A stretch of DNA of 64,000 bases from Alentia gelatinosa. Taxonomy: Eukaryota > Annelida > Polychaeta > Phyllodocida > Polynoidae. Positions 9,992 to 21,988 of the stretch are shown piece after piece. Made by a program: the position numbers and the translations under genes. The stretch covers positions 5,527,694 to 5,591,693 of the forward strand of contig OX465584.1 in assembly GCA_950022655.1 (NCBI GenBank), in the 5' to 3' direction. Within the stretch, counting starts at the first letter, position 1; each line of letters begins with the position of its first letter. Under the pieces are notes generated by a model. The model searched no databases, was not told the origin of the DNA, and saw only the letters and a list, made by a program, of their open reading frames with translations.

Positions 9992-12088
9992 GCTTATTAT
10001 CATTACCTTAAATCGATGAACAAACGACATTTTCATGACTCATTAAGTCACACTCACAGCGGGCACGAACATTATTATTACTGCACCCCTAGCAGTGGGC
10101 AGTATTTCATAGACATTCGGACACAGGTATATGATAATAAAGATGAACCCAACAAGTTTTGGTCAAAGTCGTCGTTCTCCACGAGTTTGATGCGGTGTGA
10201 TATGAACGAGGCGACAGCCGAGTGAATATCACAAAGCATTCAAACGAGTTAGAGAATGACTTCTTTGACTAAAACAAGTTGCTTTCTGTATTTATCTCAC
10301 CCCTGTACATACCTAAAGAATGGATGAAACACAGGATATAGACCATGGAGAACGGACTGCAATACTCGTAGGGGCATGGAGAACGAGTTCCAAATGTTAA
10401 GCCGATGGGACAAAAATACCAGGTGTGAGAAAAACTGTTATACTGAACACGTTGAAACATCAGCAGTGTGTAACCATTATATCTTCTAAGCCAATATATG
10501 ATAAGATTTTATTTATTTTGAGTATATTATGAATACATAACGATCCACCAAGCTTAGACACGCTACAAAACTCGATGAGAATTGATGTTATTTACGGAAC
10601 GAGGCCCCAGGCCGAGTTCTGCAGAAATCAACAATTCCCCATCTCGTACTGTAGCATGTACAGCAGCTTTGCGTATAACATCTGATTAATATATATATGA
10701 GAATAATTAGCGTCACTTTCGTTTTCAGTAAAACAGAGTTTTAAAAAGGAGCCAGGGTTAATAAAAGAATAAAAGATATGATATTGATATCAAGAAATAA
10801 TATTTTTTATTAAAAGCTGAAAATTGCAGGTGTGATCATACGATTTTTCAAAGAAAACCATATTGATATCTTCCTGATTACTGAAACAGGTGGCATGGAG
10901 AAAATGTAGGAAAAATATAAAAGCCGATAATGAGAAGAGTTACAGTGACAAGGAGTAAAGAGATAGGACTATAAAACATGTTAGAGAACAACTGCACTGC
11001 AACATAGGTACGGTAAAAGGGGAGGAAAAATAAACAGACCTCCCTGCCCCCATAAAATCCTCCCAAAAACAAATAAATAAACCAACAACATAAAACAATG
11101 AAAAAAAAACCCGCGAAAACATGCCCATGACATGGCCTGTAGGTGTTTCGGGCCGTTGTCCAAGGAGATCTTTTTTTTCTGACCATGGCAGCAACATGTT
11201 CAAACAGAAAATAAATATTTGCTCTAATTGAGAGACTGTAGCTGTCCCGCGTTACTGCGCATGTCAGTTGTCACACTCTCCAGCCCGATGTTACGTGGGG
11301 AGTTATTCTGGGGTCGTTTCATAAAGATAGGAGTCAGGGAACACTATGTCTTAATAATCTAAAACTATTCACAAAAACATAGCTCTACACTATAAAACAG
11401 GTATGATTGATATCAGGGATGCGTTTGATAAACAAAGAGCGATTCTGAACCAACGACTATTATTACGATTTTCATGGTCGATACTGGCAAATATCTCCTT
11501 GTAGCTGCGTTGTTTAAAAGTAATCTTATTGCTAAAGCCTGTCTGTTTGTAATGGAGGACAATTCTTTGAACATCCCAATTCCAAACTGGTATGAGTATC
11601 TAGTAAATACAGTTTATATATTCCTAAATTATTTCTGATTATATCTATTGAATTGAATCGATTAATTTTATATAGGGATATAATTGAAGTAACGCTTGAA
11701 TAATCTATATGAGTAAATTTATATAACGATCGATCCATAATCGTTTTGTAGGATTATCTTTCATAACGACAACACAAAGACCACCATAAAATTATTTTTT
11801 ATCGCTCCTTCTTATAAGAGCAGACTTATACGACATATAGCCTATGAGCCATGGGGGCTGCCATGACGCCCCCTGAGTAGGTGTTCTTCATAAATGGAGG
11901 TGAAAAAGTAGGTGTTCTTCACTAATGGAGGTCCAAAAGAAGTGACTGATAATTGGGAGGTGTCACAACTCTGGCCTTGCTCACATATGTATATAAAGTG
12001 TTCCATGTGGAAAATATCATGTCCTGGGTTTAATCATTATGTCATCCTGCTCTGGGATGGGGGTAGAGAGTCAAAGGAACCATGGTAA
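9992..12088. other. Long AT-rich stretch, no gene seen
   Basis: Contains a degraded TTTATCTCACCC-family copy at 10293-10431 (TATCTCACCCCTG to CAGGTGTGAGA), a probable MITE end at 11310-11350 (GGGGTCGTTTCATAAAG) and a 31-bp direct duplication at 11878-11939 (GTAGGTGTTCTTCA). No supportable coding sequence. Confidence 0.4.
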
Positions 12089-12254
12089 GGGGCCATCCAT
12101 AAAGTATGTACGCAGAATTTCTGAAATCTTTGACCCCGCCCTACCCCCCCTCCCGATCTTGTACGCAATAGAACAAAGAGGGAGCATACGCAAAATTTCC
12201 AAAATTTGTTAAACCCCCCCCCTCTCAGTGCGTACGTACTTTATAGATGGCCCC
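12089..12254. mobile_element. PIF/Harbinger-like MITE, GGGGCCATCC ends, TAA target
   Basis: The left end GGGGCCATCCATAAAGTATG and right end TACTTTATAGATGGCCCC are inverted copies and are flanked by TAA on both sides (12086-12088 and 12255-12257). A 3-bp TWA duplication with G-rich ends is characteristic of PIF/Harbinger. The element is non-coding; a half copy is at 6180-6281. Confidence 0.75.
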
Positions 12255-12879
12255 TAAAACATTAAAAGGCAGTTGAATTTCGTAAGAACAAAGAGCCAGA
12301 ATACAGGTTTTGTCCCCTGACCACCTAGTGACGGCTTCATTAACTAACAATGGCTCTGTCCCCTATACCATTAGAACATTCCATCTAAATCTGCGTAGCA
12401 CAACTCCTAAGGCTGGTGGTTTTAGGGACAGGGGCCTGAGGTTGGCCACACGCTGGCCAACATTCCAGCCTCTGAGTCCCTGGCTGGTGGCCCTGGCCCC
12501 TGATTGTGTGGGTGTTTTTTTTCGGGCTGTGGCTGTGCCCCTCCCTTGTCTCCTGCCTCTACATCACTGTCTTGTTGTTGACCTGCACTGAAAATAACGT
12601 ATTAAGCACGGGCTGGGTGGGGGTGGGGGTCCCCCTCCCCCTCCCCACCTCCACCCAGCCCCCTGTCATATACTCCACCATGCACACTACATACTTGCCT
12701 GCCCTTCAGTCCAGGCCGCCTAATAACAGTGACTGCTTCTCTTAATTGAACACCACATCAATATTCCGATTTGTTCATTATCTCACCCAGGTATTTTTTA
12801 TCCATAGACTTAACATTGGGAACTCGTATCTAACGCTCATTAGATATTTAGGAAAATTATCCAATGGGGAAAAATGCCA
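12255..12879. other. No gene seen; G/C-run inverted repeat
   Basis: About 12610-12662 holds GGGTGGGGGTGGGGG followed by its near-complement CCCCCTCCCCACC, a small inverted repeat with G-quadruplex potential. The two open frames here (up to 93 codons) have no recognisable features. Confidence 0.35.
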
Positions 12880-13165
12880 CAAATGATAGTCCATTAGTCA
12901 ATATTTAATCTTTAAAAACTATAGGTCACAGACCTTGTCTTTGAGAGAATTCAAGAAAACCATATTCTTTTAGTACATTTCCTATATAAATCAGGCAAAT
13001 GTAAATGGGCCTATTTTACCTATTGGGTGAGGTCAACTAGACAAAACCTAGATTTTCCTCTCATGAGTTCGGAATATGCCACAAATTACCAATTTCAATG
13101 TTTAAATGTGGATATTCAAAAATCACCAGGTGGTGCCACTGCTAATTGTAGGATATGCCTTTCAG
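12880..13165. mobile_element. Degraded copy of the TTAA-target MITE
   Basis: Aligns by eye with the right half of 24266-24784 (TTTACCTATTGGGTGAGGTC, ACCAGGTGGTGCCACTGC, AGGATATGCCTTTC). The flanking TTAA and left end are lost. Confidence 0.55.
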
Positions 13166-13167
13166 TA

Positions 13168-13441
13168 TTTATATAGAACTGCATCGAGAATCGCATAAAT
13201 AAACAATACGCCATGAGTCTGGATGGGCCCCAATCGTCATCGAGGCGAAGCCTAGTGACAATTATGGCACATCCAAATGAGTGAAATATTGTGTATTTTA
13301 CAATTTGAGGGGGGTTCTGGATTTATCTCACCCCTTTCTATGACATTAAATAGCATCAGAATATCAGAATAATTAGAATATAATTAGCACATCCATATGA
13401 CGTCATATCTATGGCTAAACTTGTACCAGGGGTGAGATAAA
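13168..13441 (+). mobile_element. TTTATCTCACCCC-family element
   Basis: TTTATCTCACCCCTTTCTATG and ACCAGGGGTGAGATAAA are inverted motifs in its right part. The left part (GAACTGCATCGAGAATCG onward) matches 13949-14305, so the mobile unit is longer than the motif pair. Confidence 0.65.
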
Positions 13442-13625
13442 GTGAGGGCCCCCTGCTCAGTGTCTCTCAGCAGGACCAGTCTACATGGTGTGTCTACATT
13501 CTTACCTCTCGGCTAATAGGCCTCTGACACTGTGTCTACTGGAAAAACGCACTGATGGCTTCAAGTAAACAGCATTTATCTCCGATGAAGTCAGGAGATA
13601 GTATTCATCGAATACATGTATCATT

Positions 13626-14470
13626 ATTGAGCGTGGGCCACACGCTCATATACTCTGCCTAATAGTTAGAGTGGTTACATAGACTTTGAGCTTGTTGAGC
13701 GTGGGCCACACGCTCATATACTCTGCTTAAAGGTTAGAGTGGTTACATAGACTTTGAGCTTGTCGAGTATGGGCCACACAATATATCCTCTGCCTAAAGG
13801 TTAGAGTGGTTACATAGACTTTGAGCTTTCTGCAAAAAACTGTCCCTTCACTATCTGTGTGCCATTCATTGTGAGAAGGGAAAGGAGCTGAGGACCAGTG
13901 TCTCAGTGTCTTAGAGGCATGGCCAGCTGACCATGAACAATAACTAGACTTATATAGAATTGCATCGAGACTTGTATAAATAGACACTAGTCCAGGAGTT
14001 TGGATGGGCTGCAATCATCATCAGTGAGCGAAGCCGAGTGACGATTATAGCACAACCAAACAAATGGAGTATTGTCTATTTTACGATTCGAGTGCGGTCC
14101 TGGATTTATCTCACCCCTTTCTATGACATTAAACTTCATCACAATTTCAGAATAATTAGAATATACTTAGCGAATCCATATGACGTCATCTCAAATTCAC
14201 TACGCCACGGCCGTGGCGTTGTATTGTCACTTGACGGGGGTGATCGTTGAGTATTTTTTTCTAATGTTATTCCTTTGGCTAAACTTGTACCAGGGGTGAG
14301 ATAAATTGGGATACCTCATTGACCCACTGGTGCTTGATACATTCAGATCGTAGACTCAGTCAGTTGTAGAAGCAAGTTGAATGGGCCCAACTGGGTTTCG
14401 TAAAATGACTCATAGATTACTTTTTTGTTTATAATTCCACGCTCGTTTATCAATGAAGAACCTACCATTT
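13626..14470 (+). repeat. Dispersed repeat with three 67-68-bp leading units, interrupted
   Basis: Starts with three tandem units at about 13628, 13696 and 13763 (GAGCGTGGGCCACACGCTC to ATAGACTTTGAGCTTG). It is homologous to 53500-53800 (same strand) and to 16865-17190 and 54745-55100 (opposite strand). Unlike the copy at 53500, it is split by an insertion at about 13949-14305, after ATAACTAGA. Confidence 0.65.
13949..14305 (+). mobile_element. TTTATCTCACCCC-family element nested in another repeat
   Basis: Second copy of the element at 13168-13441. It runs from the TTATATAGAATTGCATCGAG region to AGGGGTGAGATAAA and contains an extra block with the palindrome-like CCACGGCCGTGGCG. The host repeat resumes immediately after with CTCATTGACC. 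Confidence 0.65.
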
Positions 14471-14547
14471 GCTCCACGTTATATGCCTATAGCTGAACGT
14501 GTATGAAATACTACCCGCTGCTAAGTGTGCAGTATATAGACAATAAT

Positions 14548-14675
14548 CGATGGTTTTGTGGACAGGCGGCCATAAACCACGAGCGGTTGACGCGTAGTAA
14601 TACACGAGCGTTAGCGACTGTGTTACGACGTCAACCTCGAGTGGTTTATAGAGCCGCGTGTCCACATAACCATCG
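14548..14675. mobile_element. Hairpin MITE, ATGGTTTTGTGGACAGGCGG ends
   Basis: Nearly the whole element is an imperfect palindrome: ATGGTTTTGTGGACAGGCGG pairs with GCCGCGTGTCCACATAACCA around an ACACGAGCGTTA centre. A second copy is at 52160-52283. Confidence 0.7.
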
Positions 14676-15118
14676 TTTGTTGCATTTATTATCCATGTTT
14701 TTGAATAAATTAATTCTGCCACCCTAAACCAGTTATCCTATAGTCTTGTCACTATGTATTACTGTTCCCCAATCCATAACACCTACGACTGCGCCTACTA
14801 CATCAAGGAGCAAACAATGCTTAGTTACCATGGTTACCAGCAGATGAAAACAGCAGGCAAGATGACAAGATGAATTCTCGTCTCCCGGCGTTTTGTTCAT
14901 TTCTGCGAGGAATTTGTGCAGGCTTTTTTAGTCGGTCATGGAAACTTGCGCTGGGAGATTGGAAGACTCGGTAATCACTTCAGCTGAAACGGTAAGAAAT
15001 CATAATCATAACGATTACGATCAGAACTGCTCAAATTTGTGAGACAGGAAATTCAACGGTTTGATTGGTTTTGGTGCACTGAGGTCAGAGTCATAACGGG
15101 ACGACCACAGTCAACAAT
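14676..15118. other. No gene seen
   Basis: Unique mixed-composition DNA before a satellite. Confidence 0.3.
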
Positions 15119-15768
15119 CAATGAGCAGCCCCGAGCAGCCCAGAGCAGCCCAGAGAAGCTCCAAACAGCACCGAACAGCCACGAGCAGCCCCGAGCAGGT
15201 CCGAGCAGCCCAGAGAAGCTCCAATCAGCCCCGAGCAGCTCCGAGACGCTCCGAGCAGCCCAGAGCAGCTCCGAGAAGCTCCGAGCAGCCCCGAGAAGCT
15301 CCGAGCAGCTCCGAGCAGCCCCGAGCAGGTCCGAGCAGCCCAGAGAAGCTCCGAACAGCCCCGAACAGCTCCGAGCAGCCCCGAACAGCTCCGAACACCC
15401 CCGAGCAGCCCCGAGCAGCCCGGAACAGCTCCGAACAGCCCCGAGTAGTCCCGAGCAGCCCCGAGAAGCTCTGGGCAGCTCTGAGCAGCCCCGAACAGCC
15501 CCGAACAGCTCCAAACAGCCCCGAACAGCTCCGAGCTACCCCGAGCAGACCCGAGCGTTCCCAAGCAGCCCCCAGCAGCTCTAAACAGCCCCGAACAGTT
15601 CCGAACACCCCAGAGCAGCCCCGAGCAGCACCGAACAGCTACGAATAGTTTTGAGCAGCTCTGAGCAGCTCCGAACAGCTCCGAGCAGACCCGAGCAGCC
15701 CTAAGCAGCCCCTGGCAGCCCCGGGCAGTCCCGAACAGCTCCGAGCAGCCCCGAGCAGCCCCCGAGAT
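15119..15768. repeat. 10-bp satellite (CCGAGCAGCY)n
   Basis: Alternating CCCGAGCAGC and TCCGAGCAGC units with AGAAGCT and GAACAGC variants, about 65 units. All six frames are open (Ser/Glu/Gln/Pro or Gly/Ala/Cys/Ser-rich) because of the 10-bp period; none is taken as a gene. The same unit, more degraded, recurs at 20570-21150. Confidence 0.9.
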
Positions 15769-15829
15769 GTATGTGATCAATAATTACACCATGTATTTTT
15801 GACATACGAAGACAGTAAAACAGTTTCCT

Positions 15830-16035
15830 TATAATACTACTATTACTACTACTATTATTTCTATTACTACTATTACTACCATTTATATTGTTACTACTAC
15901 TGTTAATACTATTACTACTACAATCCCTACTATTACTACTGATTTTACTACTACTATTACTACTGCTATTACTACTACTATTACTACTGCTATTACTACT
16001 ACTATTACTACTACCATTATTACAACTATTACTAC
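15830..16035. repeat. Trinucleotide array (ACT/ATT)n
   Basis: Interspersed TAC and TAT triplets; the minus strand reads as Ser/Asn. A microsatellite. Confidence 0.9.
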
Positions 16036-16864
16036 AGCGGTAGGTGTGGTTTTCCGTGAGGTGTTTCGTTTTGTTACCCGACAGTTTTCTCACTCTAAAC
16101 TAATTCACCTCTATTCAAACAACACCAATACATCCGGCGTTTAGGAAGTGCACTTCTATTTCCATCTCCATGAAGTAAATTGACTTTTATGTTGCCTTTA
16201 GATTGGTTATCAATAATAATTTTCCCAAAAGAAACACCCCAAAAACACTAAGGATCTGTGGGCGGGTGTGTGAAAATAAAATGTCAGCTTAAAAAGGAAT
16301 CAGAAGATGTTTACAAACAAGAATTGTGGGAGACCTGGAGATTGATGACGTAGTCAGGAGGCTGGGTCACGTGATATGAATCAAGAATGACGCAGTGAAA
16401 AGAAAACAAATTCTCTTTGTTTCCTGAAACAAGAAACTAGTCCCTTAAATAATTAGTACTAGTAACTATATCATAGAGAAATGAAGCATTTTAAAGTATT
16501 TTGCAGCTTTCTATCACACTCTAATATTTAACTAGGAACAAATGTTTTGTTTTTTCTTCAGTTTTTATTTATTCTGGAGGTATCCACCAGGATTTGCTTA
16601 GCAACCTTACTTAGGCTCCAGGGCCAAAGTGTATTAGATTCATGATTTTCAATAAGATATATATGAGCAAAAGTAGGCAGTATACATATACGTATACGTT
16701 GATATTTATAGATTTAACCATTGATTTGCTCGGGGTGCTATTTAACCACATACAAACAGAAAAAGGGTTATGATATGTCGATGTTGATTTTTTAATTTCA
16801 CTAAAACTTGTTGTTAAGATGTTGAGTTTGAATACAGAATTTTGTACCCTTCAATATAAGAGAC
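16036..16864. other. No gene seen
   Basis: AT-rich, apparently unique. 16330-16400 has TGACGTAGTC and GGTCACGTGA, isolated motif matches only. Confidence 0.35.
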
Positions 16865-17190
16865 ATCAGTGATGAATGAATATGGAGCTGAACATGGAGC
16901 TGAACATGAATAACAATTGAAAGGTTCGGGTTATATTCAGTCTATGTGTCAGTTTCTGTACCCTATTTGCACCCAGTCAACTTGTCATTTCTGAGGTACT
17001 TCGGTCTCTAGTGATTGATGATGGTCAGTAGGGCGCCTCACCGAGACACTGGCCCTCTGCTCCTTTCACAATGTCACAGTGTTAGCACGCAGATAATGAA
17101 GGGTTTTTTGCAGCAAGCTCAAAGTCTGTATGACCATTTGAACCTCGGGGGAAAATATATGGGCGTGTGGCCCACGCCCCATAAAATACA
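16865..17190 (-). repeat. Copy of the 13626-type dispersed repeat
   Basis: Reverse-orientation match to 13626-14470 and 53500-53800 (GAGACACTGGCCCTCTGCTC, GCACGCAGATAATGAAGG). It ends in the inverted repeat GGGCGTGTGGCCCACGCCC. Confidence 0.6.
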
Positions 17191-17525
17191 CTTGTCATTT
17201 TTCTTTTTACGAAAAATACCATAGTCGTTTCGTTATCGAAGGCATCACGTGACGAAATTTAGACCAATGAGGTCGTAGCTTACATCGTGACAAGTGTGAA
17301 GTGACCACATAAGCTTGAGTTACTCATAAGGGCATGGCTTCTCCTGTGAACAAGATCAATATTCCTATCAATATTTCAAGGTATATAGAAATAGCAAGAT
17401 AATTTCCCGTTGAAAAATACCAAAAGAAGTGAAGATGCTTAAAGGTACCTAACTTGGCTGAAGCCTTGGTAAGTAATCTAAAGCTACCTCACCCCGTAAC
17501 TTTGGAATTTATTCACCCGGAACCA
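17191..17525. other. No gene seen
   Basis: Unique DNA preceding a MITE. Confidence 0.3.
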
Positions 17526-17722
17526 GGGGCCCGTTTAATAATCTAGGATCGTACATGATGACCCTTTTTCGTATAGAGACTCGAGACGATTTGGGTCAAA
17601 TTTATTTAACACTTATGGACGACCTTATGGACGTCTAATACTTGAATATTATCAAATGATAACCGTTGTAAGAGGTACAGAAAAGGGTCTTTTATACGAT
17701 CCTAGATTATTAAACGGGCCCC
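17526..17722. mobile_element. MITE with GGGGCCCGTTTAATAATC ends, second complete copy
   Basis: Both 28-bp ends are intact and the core TTATGGACGACCTTATGGAC matches 4586-4792 and 18377-18460. Confidence 0.75.
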
Positions 17723-18184
17723 AGTTTCCCTTTATTCCTATACTACTATGGCGGAATATTCTATAGTCGTACTCCGTCGCGTCACACTTATTCCAAGATT
17801 CCGATAATAAATTCCTGAATTTCTGAATCTATTTTAGATAAAGAACACAGCTCACTTTATAATCTTTGATTATCCTAATTCGATACGTGCGTCTATCTCC
17901 CGTAGAACCTGTGGACATCCATCCCCTAATTTACATATGACCTTCTACCATTGAGGATACACTAATTCTTTTTCCCTGTACATAACCATGTCTTAACCCT
18001 TTCACTACGCTGCACAGCACCAAATACACACCCTGAAATACGATGTTGCAGTACCATTCTCACCCCTGTAGTACGCTGGCACTTTTCACAATATCCACAG
18101 TGTCGTCATTATATCACACTTATATGGAAATCCATTAGAACCTCTGGTTATTTGGTTTTGGTTGATCTTACCAGTGTAAGAGGG
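17723..18184. other. No gene seen
   Basis: Unique mixed-composition DNA. Confidence 0.3.
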
Positions 18185-18570
18185 TGAGGGCTTAGTGGCG
18201 CCCCCTACTATTGTACCTGAAACTATCAATTAGTTACCAACCATCATTCCATGCGACACAGATCTTACCGACTACCAGCGAAATGTGATCTCTCAAGTAA
18301 AGGAGATTGAAAAACTACAGTTCTAAATTATATTTTCAGTATGGCTAGAAACAAATCCTAAGGATAGAAGTACATCTAACACTGATATGGACGACCTTAT
18401 GGACGTCTAATACATGAATCTTATTAAATGAAAACCGTTGTACGAGGTACAGAAAAGGGTAGCAGGATTCAGTTAAGTACTGCACGAGAATCTCACTCTC
18501 GTGGCCCTTCAGTCTCCATGCCTAGGTTTGGTTCACTCTGTCTCTATGTGCGGGAGCAACTTCAAGCGGA
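18185..18570 (+). repeat. Dispersed repeat, copy also at 50225-50580
   Basis: Both copies run from a GCGCCC-containing left part through ATGGCTAGAAACAAATC to TCTCACTCTCGTGGCCC and TGTGCGGGAG. In this copy a fragment of the GGGGCCCG MITE core (18377-18460, GATATGGACGACCTTATGGA onward) replaces part of the sequence. Confidence 0.65.
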
Positions 18571-19240
18571 TCCTTCCAGAATCATAGTTTTTTAGATATA
18601 GTAGTTAAAAATTATTAGAATGTTATATATCAGTAATGATATTAACTATTATATAGTTTTACATAGGTTTGAGAAACATTCTAAAAATATTCGCATCATT
18701 ATGCCACTGGCATGTTACCCCTTTTTCCTGTCAGCCAGAAAGAACTCCAGGAAGTTTGCGGCTTCCGTTTCGGCTCCACTATGGAAGCGTTACTTCCAAT
18801 ATTTTCTCATTTTTATTTCATAATGTTCCGTCTTTCGTCAATCAAATGATGATCAGTTTCAGGAATGCCCCTGACAGGGAGGACAGAAAAGTTTACAGAT
18901 AGGAATAAACGAGCGATGCCGAGAATGAAATCAAATGACTTTCTGATTTGTTCAGTTCCTTTGTGTAGGCGTTAACAAATTACCACTTTGTTCAAATGAC
19001 ATGGATTCATGAAGAAATCAGCATCATGTGGCAAACCTATCAGTTGGCGCTGGTAATTAATTCATATACAATTACTACCCTCTACTGTGGGGTAATACGT
19101 GTTTATTTGATGCCCTCGACATGGCATGGCCATGGGCGGACAAGCCCGGACGTCTACTGAGCCCAAGACACACTTCTACAAGCGATCCGACACGCTCCCG
19201 ACACAGAATCGGGAACGGAGGCTGTGGCACAGCAGTGAAT
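18571..19240. other. No gene seen
   Basis: Unique AT-rich DNA; open frames of 67 and 77 codons show no features. Confidence 0.3.
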
Positions 19241-19246
19241 GAGGTG

Positions 19247-19311
<65 letters not shown>

Positions 19312-19390
19312 TATCATTATTTATTATCATTTCCATCATCATACTAGTATGATTATTATCATCATTATTATTATCATTATCATTCCTATT
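19241..19390. repeat. Trinucleotide array (ATT)n
   Basis: A long uninterrupted TTA/ATT run followed by interrupted ATC/ATT. Encodes only apparent poly-Ile or poly-Asn. Confidence 0.95.
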
Positions 19391-19587
19391 GTTATGCTTA
19401 CGATATGGCTCCGATATGGCTACGACATAGCTATGAATCAAAATATCTGCATCATAGCCTTTCCAGAATGTTGAAAAATTCGGTTTCATAGAATGTAAGA
19501 AGTCGAAACCAAATCACTTCATTGTCACTGTGTCGGAATGTTGATAAATTCTGTGTCGTAGTGTGTGGGAACGTTATTGCAGATTGG

Positions 19588-19928
19588 AGGCCTTGTTGTG
19601 GTTGGTGGACCCAAGTTCCCGAAAAGAGTCTACGACAAGGCCATGACAAGGCCACGATTGGAAGCTTGTCGGGAGCCTTCCCACAAGGCTACGACAATGT
19701 CAAACATGTTCGGTTTTTCCACAACTGGACCTCTGTCGTGGAGTGTCATGGCGTGTCAGGAGCATGTCGTAGAGGTCTACGATAGGAAGTTTTGGTGGAG
19801 TGTGCACTTCCTGACACGTCCAGACAACGCTGTCATAAAGCCTCCCTTCTTACGACAAGGCCGCAACAAGCGGCGATTGAAACTTTCTTGTCGCGGCTTG
19901 TAGCCTTGTCGTGGCTGGTGGACGCCAC
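19588..19928. mobile_element. Palindrome-rich CGACAAGG MITE
   Basis: GTTGGTGGACCCAAGTTCC through CTTGTCGTGGCTGGTGGACG. Same family as 5099-5491; its left outer end is shorter than in 35010-35415. Confidence 0.65.
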
Positions 19929-20569
19929 CCTTTCACTACACAGTTAACCCAGTGCCGATTTGACCGACTCCCTCCCATCACATCCTCATTAATAAATGCG
20001 CTGACAAATTAATCCGCGCGCAAGTGCCGGACGCGCGAAGGATGCTGGGAAGGCAACCTCCTTAATGTTTGCACTTGGGGTTTGAAGTGATTTATTATTT
20101 AGGCTCGCTTGGGGCCAAACGTAGCCTAATCTGGCCTAACGATGTGGCATCAGGTCTGTTAGGGCAGCGCAGAACAGCCTCTAAGCCTGCAGGGATTAGA
20201 AATTCATGTTCATGCAGACATGGTAGAGTTTTTCTCCAGGTTTCCTGGCAAAGATTTGAGATCGGAGGTTACTTATTACATACAAGATGTGTTTTGAAAC
20301 ACGCTGACGATCCTGCTGAATAATTACCATCAAACCCACACCTTTTCTGTTGACACATAATACATGTTCGTCTATCATTATCCATCGTATACAAAGTCCC
20401 CATTGAAATATATGGGGTCTCAGCAAACCACGACCCATTACATGAATTTTGTGGTTGGAACCGCTGTAATGATATCCCAAATTCACCGAACAGGAGTTTC
20501 GAGCACCTCTGATCATATTCCAAGTGGCCCTGAACACGTTTGATCTACCCCTTGCATCTCTTAGAGGCG
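19929..20569. other. No gene seen; fragment of a repeat
   Basis: 19965-20055 is a small GC-rich, CpG-rich patch. 20385-20440 (AAAGTCCCCATTGAAATATA) recurs at 51222-51262, so it belongs to a dispersed repeat of unknown extent. Confidence 0.35.
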
Positions 20570-21150
20570 GAGTTGAGCTCTGCCGAGCTCCTCCGAGTAT
20601 CTCCGATCGGCCCCGAGGAACTCCGAGCTGCTAAGGGTGTTACCCAGTATCTCCTGGCTGCTCCGATGAGCCCAAAGCAGTTCCGATTATATATCTCCAA
20701 GCATCGTCAACCAGTTCGGAGTATCTCACAGCAAGCTTAAGCATATCTTCGATCAGCCCTGGTCAATTTCCGAGCAGCTCCGAGCAATTCCACGTGCCCC
20801 TGAGGAGCCCTGAGCAGTCACAAGCAGTTCCGAGCAGTCCCAAGCAGCTCCGAGCAGTCCCGGGCAGCTTTGAGCATCCCCGAGCAGCTCTGAACAGCTG
20901 CGAGTAGTCACGCTCAGTCCCGAGTAGCTCCAAGCAGCCCCGAGCAGCTCCGAGCAGCCCCGAGTAGCTCCGAGCAGCCCCGGGCAGCTCCGATCAGCTC
21001 CGAGCAGTTCCGAGCAGCCCCGAGCGGTCCCGACCAGCCCCGAGCGGTCCCGACCAGTTCCGCGCAGTCCCGAGCAGCCCCGAGCAGCTCCGAGCAGCCA
21101 CGAGCGGCGCCGAACAGCTCCGAGTACCTCCGAGTACCTCCGAGGTCAGC
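20570..21150. repeat. Degenerate 10-bp satellite (CCGAGCAGCT)n
   Basis: Same unit as 15119-15768. More diverged at the left edge and most regular at 20930-21130. Confidence 0.85.
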
Positions 21151-21598
21151 AGCTAATCTGGACAAAGGGTGGTGGACTAACGACCTGTGGTCACGTGACC
21201 TGACCCCTGAGGAGCGGCTGAGGGCGGGTCAGAGGGACGCTGAAGGCAGGTCACCGAGACGCTGGTTGTAATTAATGAGGGCTGAGGAGGGCGGGGACCT
21301 CGTCAAGGGTGTGTATCACCGTCCGACTGGGTCTCAGTGCCCCTCGTAATCCCCCGTCAACTCACCACTCCCTGAGTCCAGCTTCTACCAATCAACATAT
21401 AAACCTTAGTGTTTTCCTCATAACGTTTTAGTCAATTACACAGATTGTTCCTTCGTTTACTGACTTCTCACCAGCCAAAATCTCTCTATATTAGCAATTT
21501 TTCGCTGGCCAAGGAAAACGGCACTGATTCATAGAGTTTGCCTAAAAGTTGATCGGTGGTGGCCAATGACTGCACTCCCTCACTGATGAAGAAACCTA
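21151..21598. other. No gene seen
   Basis: Unique, GC-richer then AT-rich. Confidence 0.3.
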
Positions 21599-21988
21599 CA
21601 CTGCACGAAAACCACCGTTTTATTCATATATACACCATCACGGAAGTGCATGTATTGGCTGAATATCGACTTGTTTTCATTTATATACGCCCAGGCCTTA
21701 TATATATGACAGACGCGTCTTGGCGGTATTTCACACCCGGCGTATATGAGAGAAAATACCCTCTGCCCCCGCCCCTTTGTGTTGGTAGAAGTACAGGTGT
21801 CCTCAGTAGGAACCCCTCCCCTGCCACCTCCCCCCGCCCGCTCTTAGTGAAGTCCTCTTCACTGGATGCTTATATACCCTACAGATGAGTTGTATACACA
21901 CCGGGATTAAGACGACCTTGTAGACGCAAAATACCTACTTATATACGCCCGGCACATTCATATGTAAAATGATGGTTTTCGTGCAGCG
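21599..21988. mobile_element. CACTG-ended MITE (CACTA-like), copy 1
   Basis: The left end is CACTGCACGAAAACCACCG and the right end (GATGGTTTTCGTGCAGCG) is its inverse with one change at the tip. The interior has repeated TATATACGCC words. The flanks CTA/CAA do not match, unlike copies at 37195 and 41539. The right end directly abuts a 151-bp satellite. Confidence 0.7.

Noticed and set aside
12310..12745. Two overlapping frames of 79 and 93 codons
   Set aside because: They include a G/C-run inverted repeat and show no coding-like bias.
15039..15780. Ser/Glu/Gln- and Gly/Ala/Cys-rich frames
   Set aside because: 10-bp satellite artefacts on both strands.
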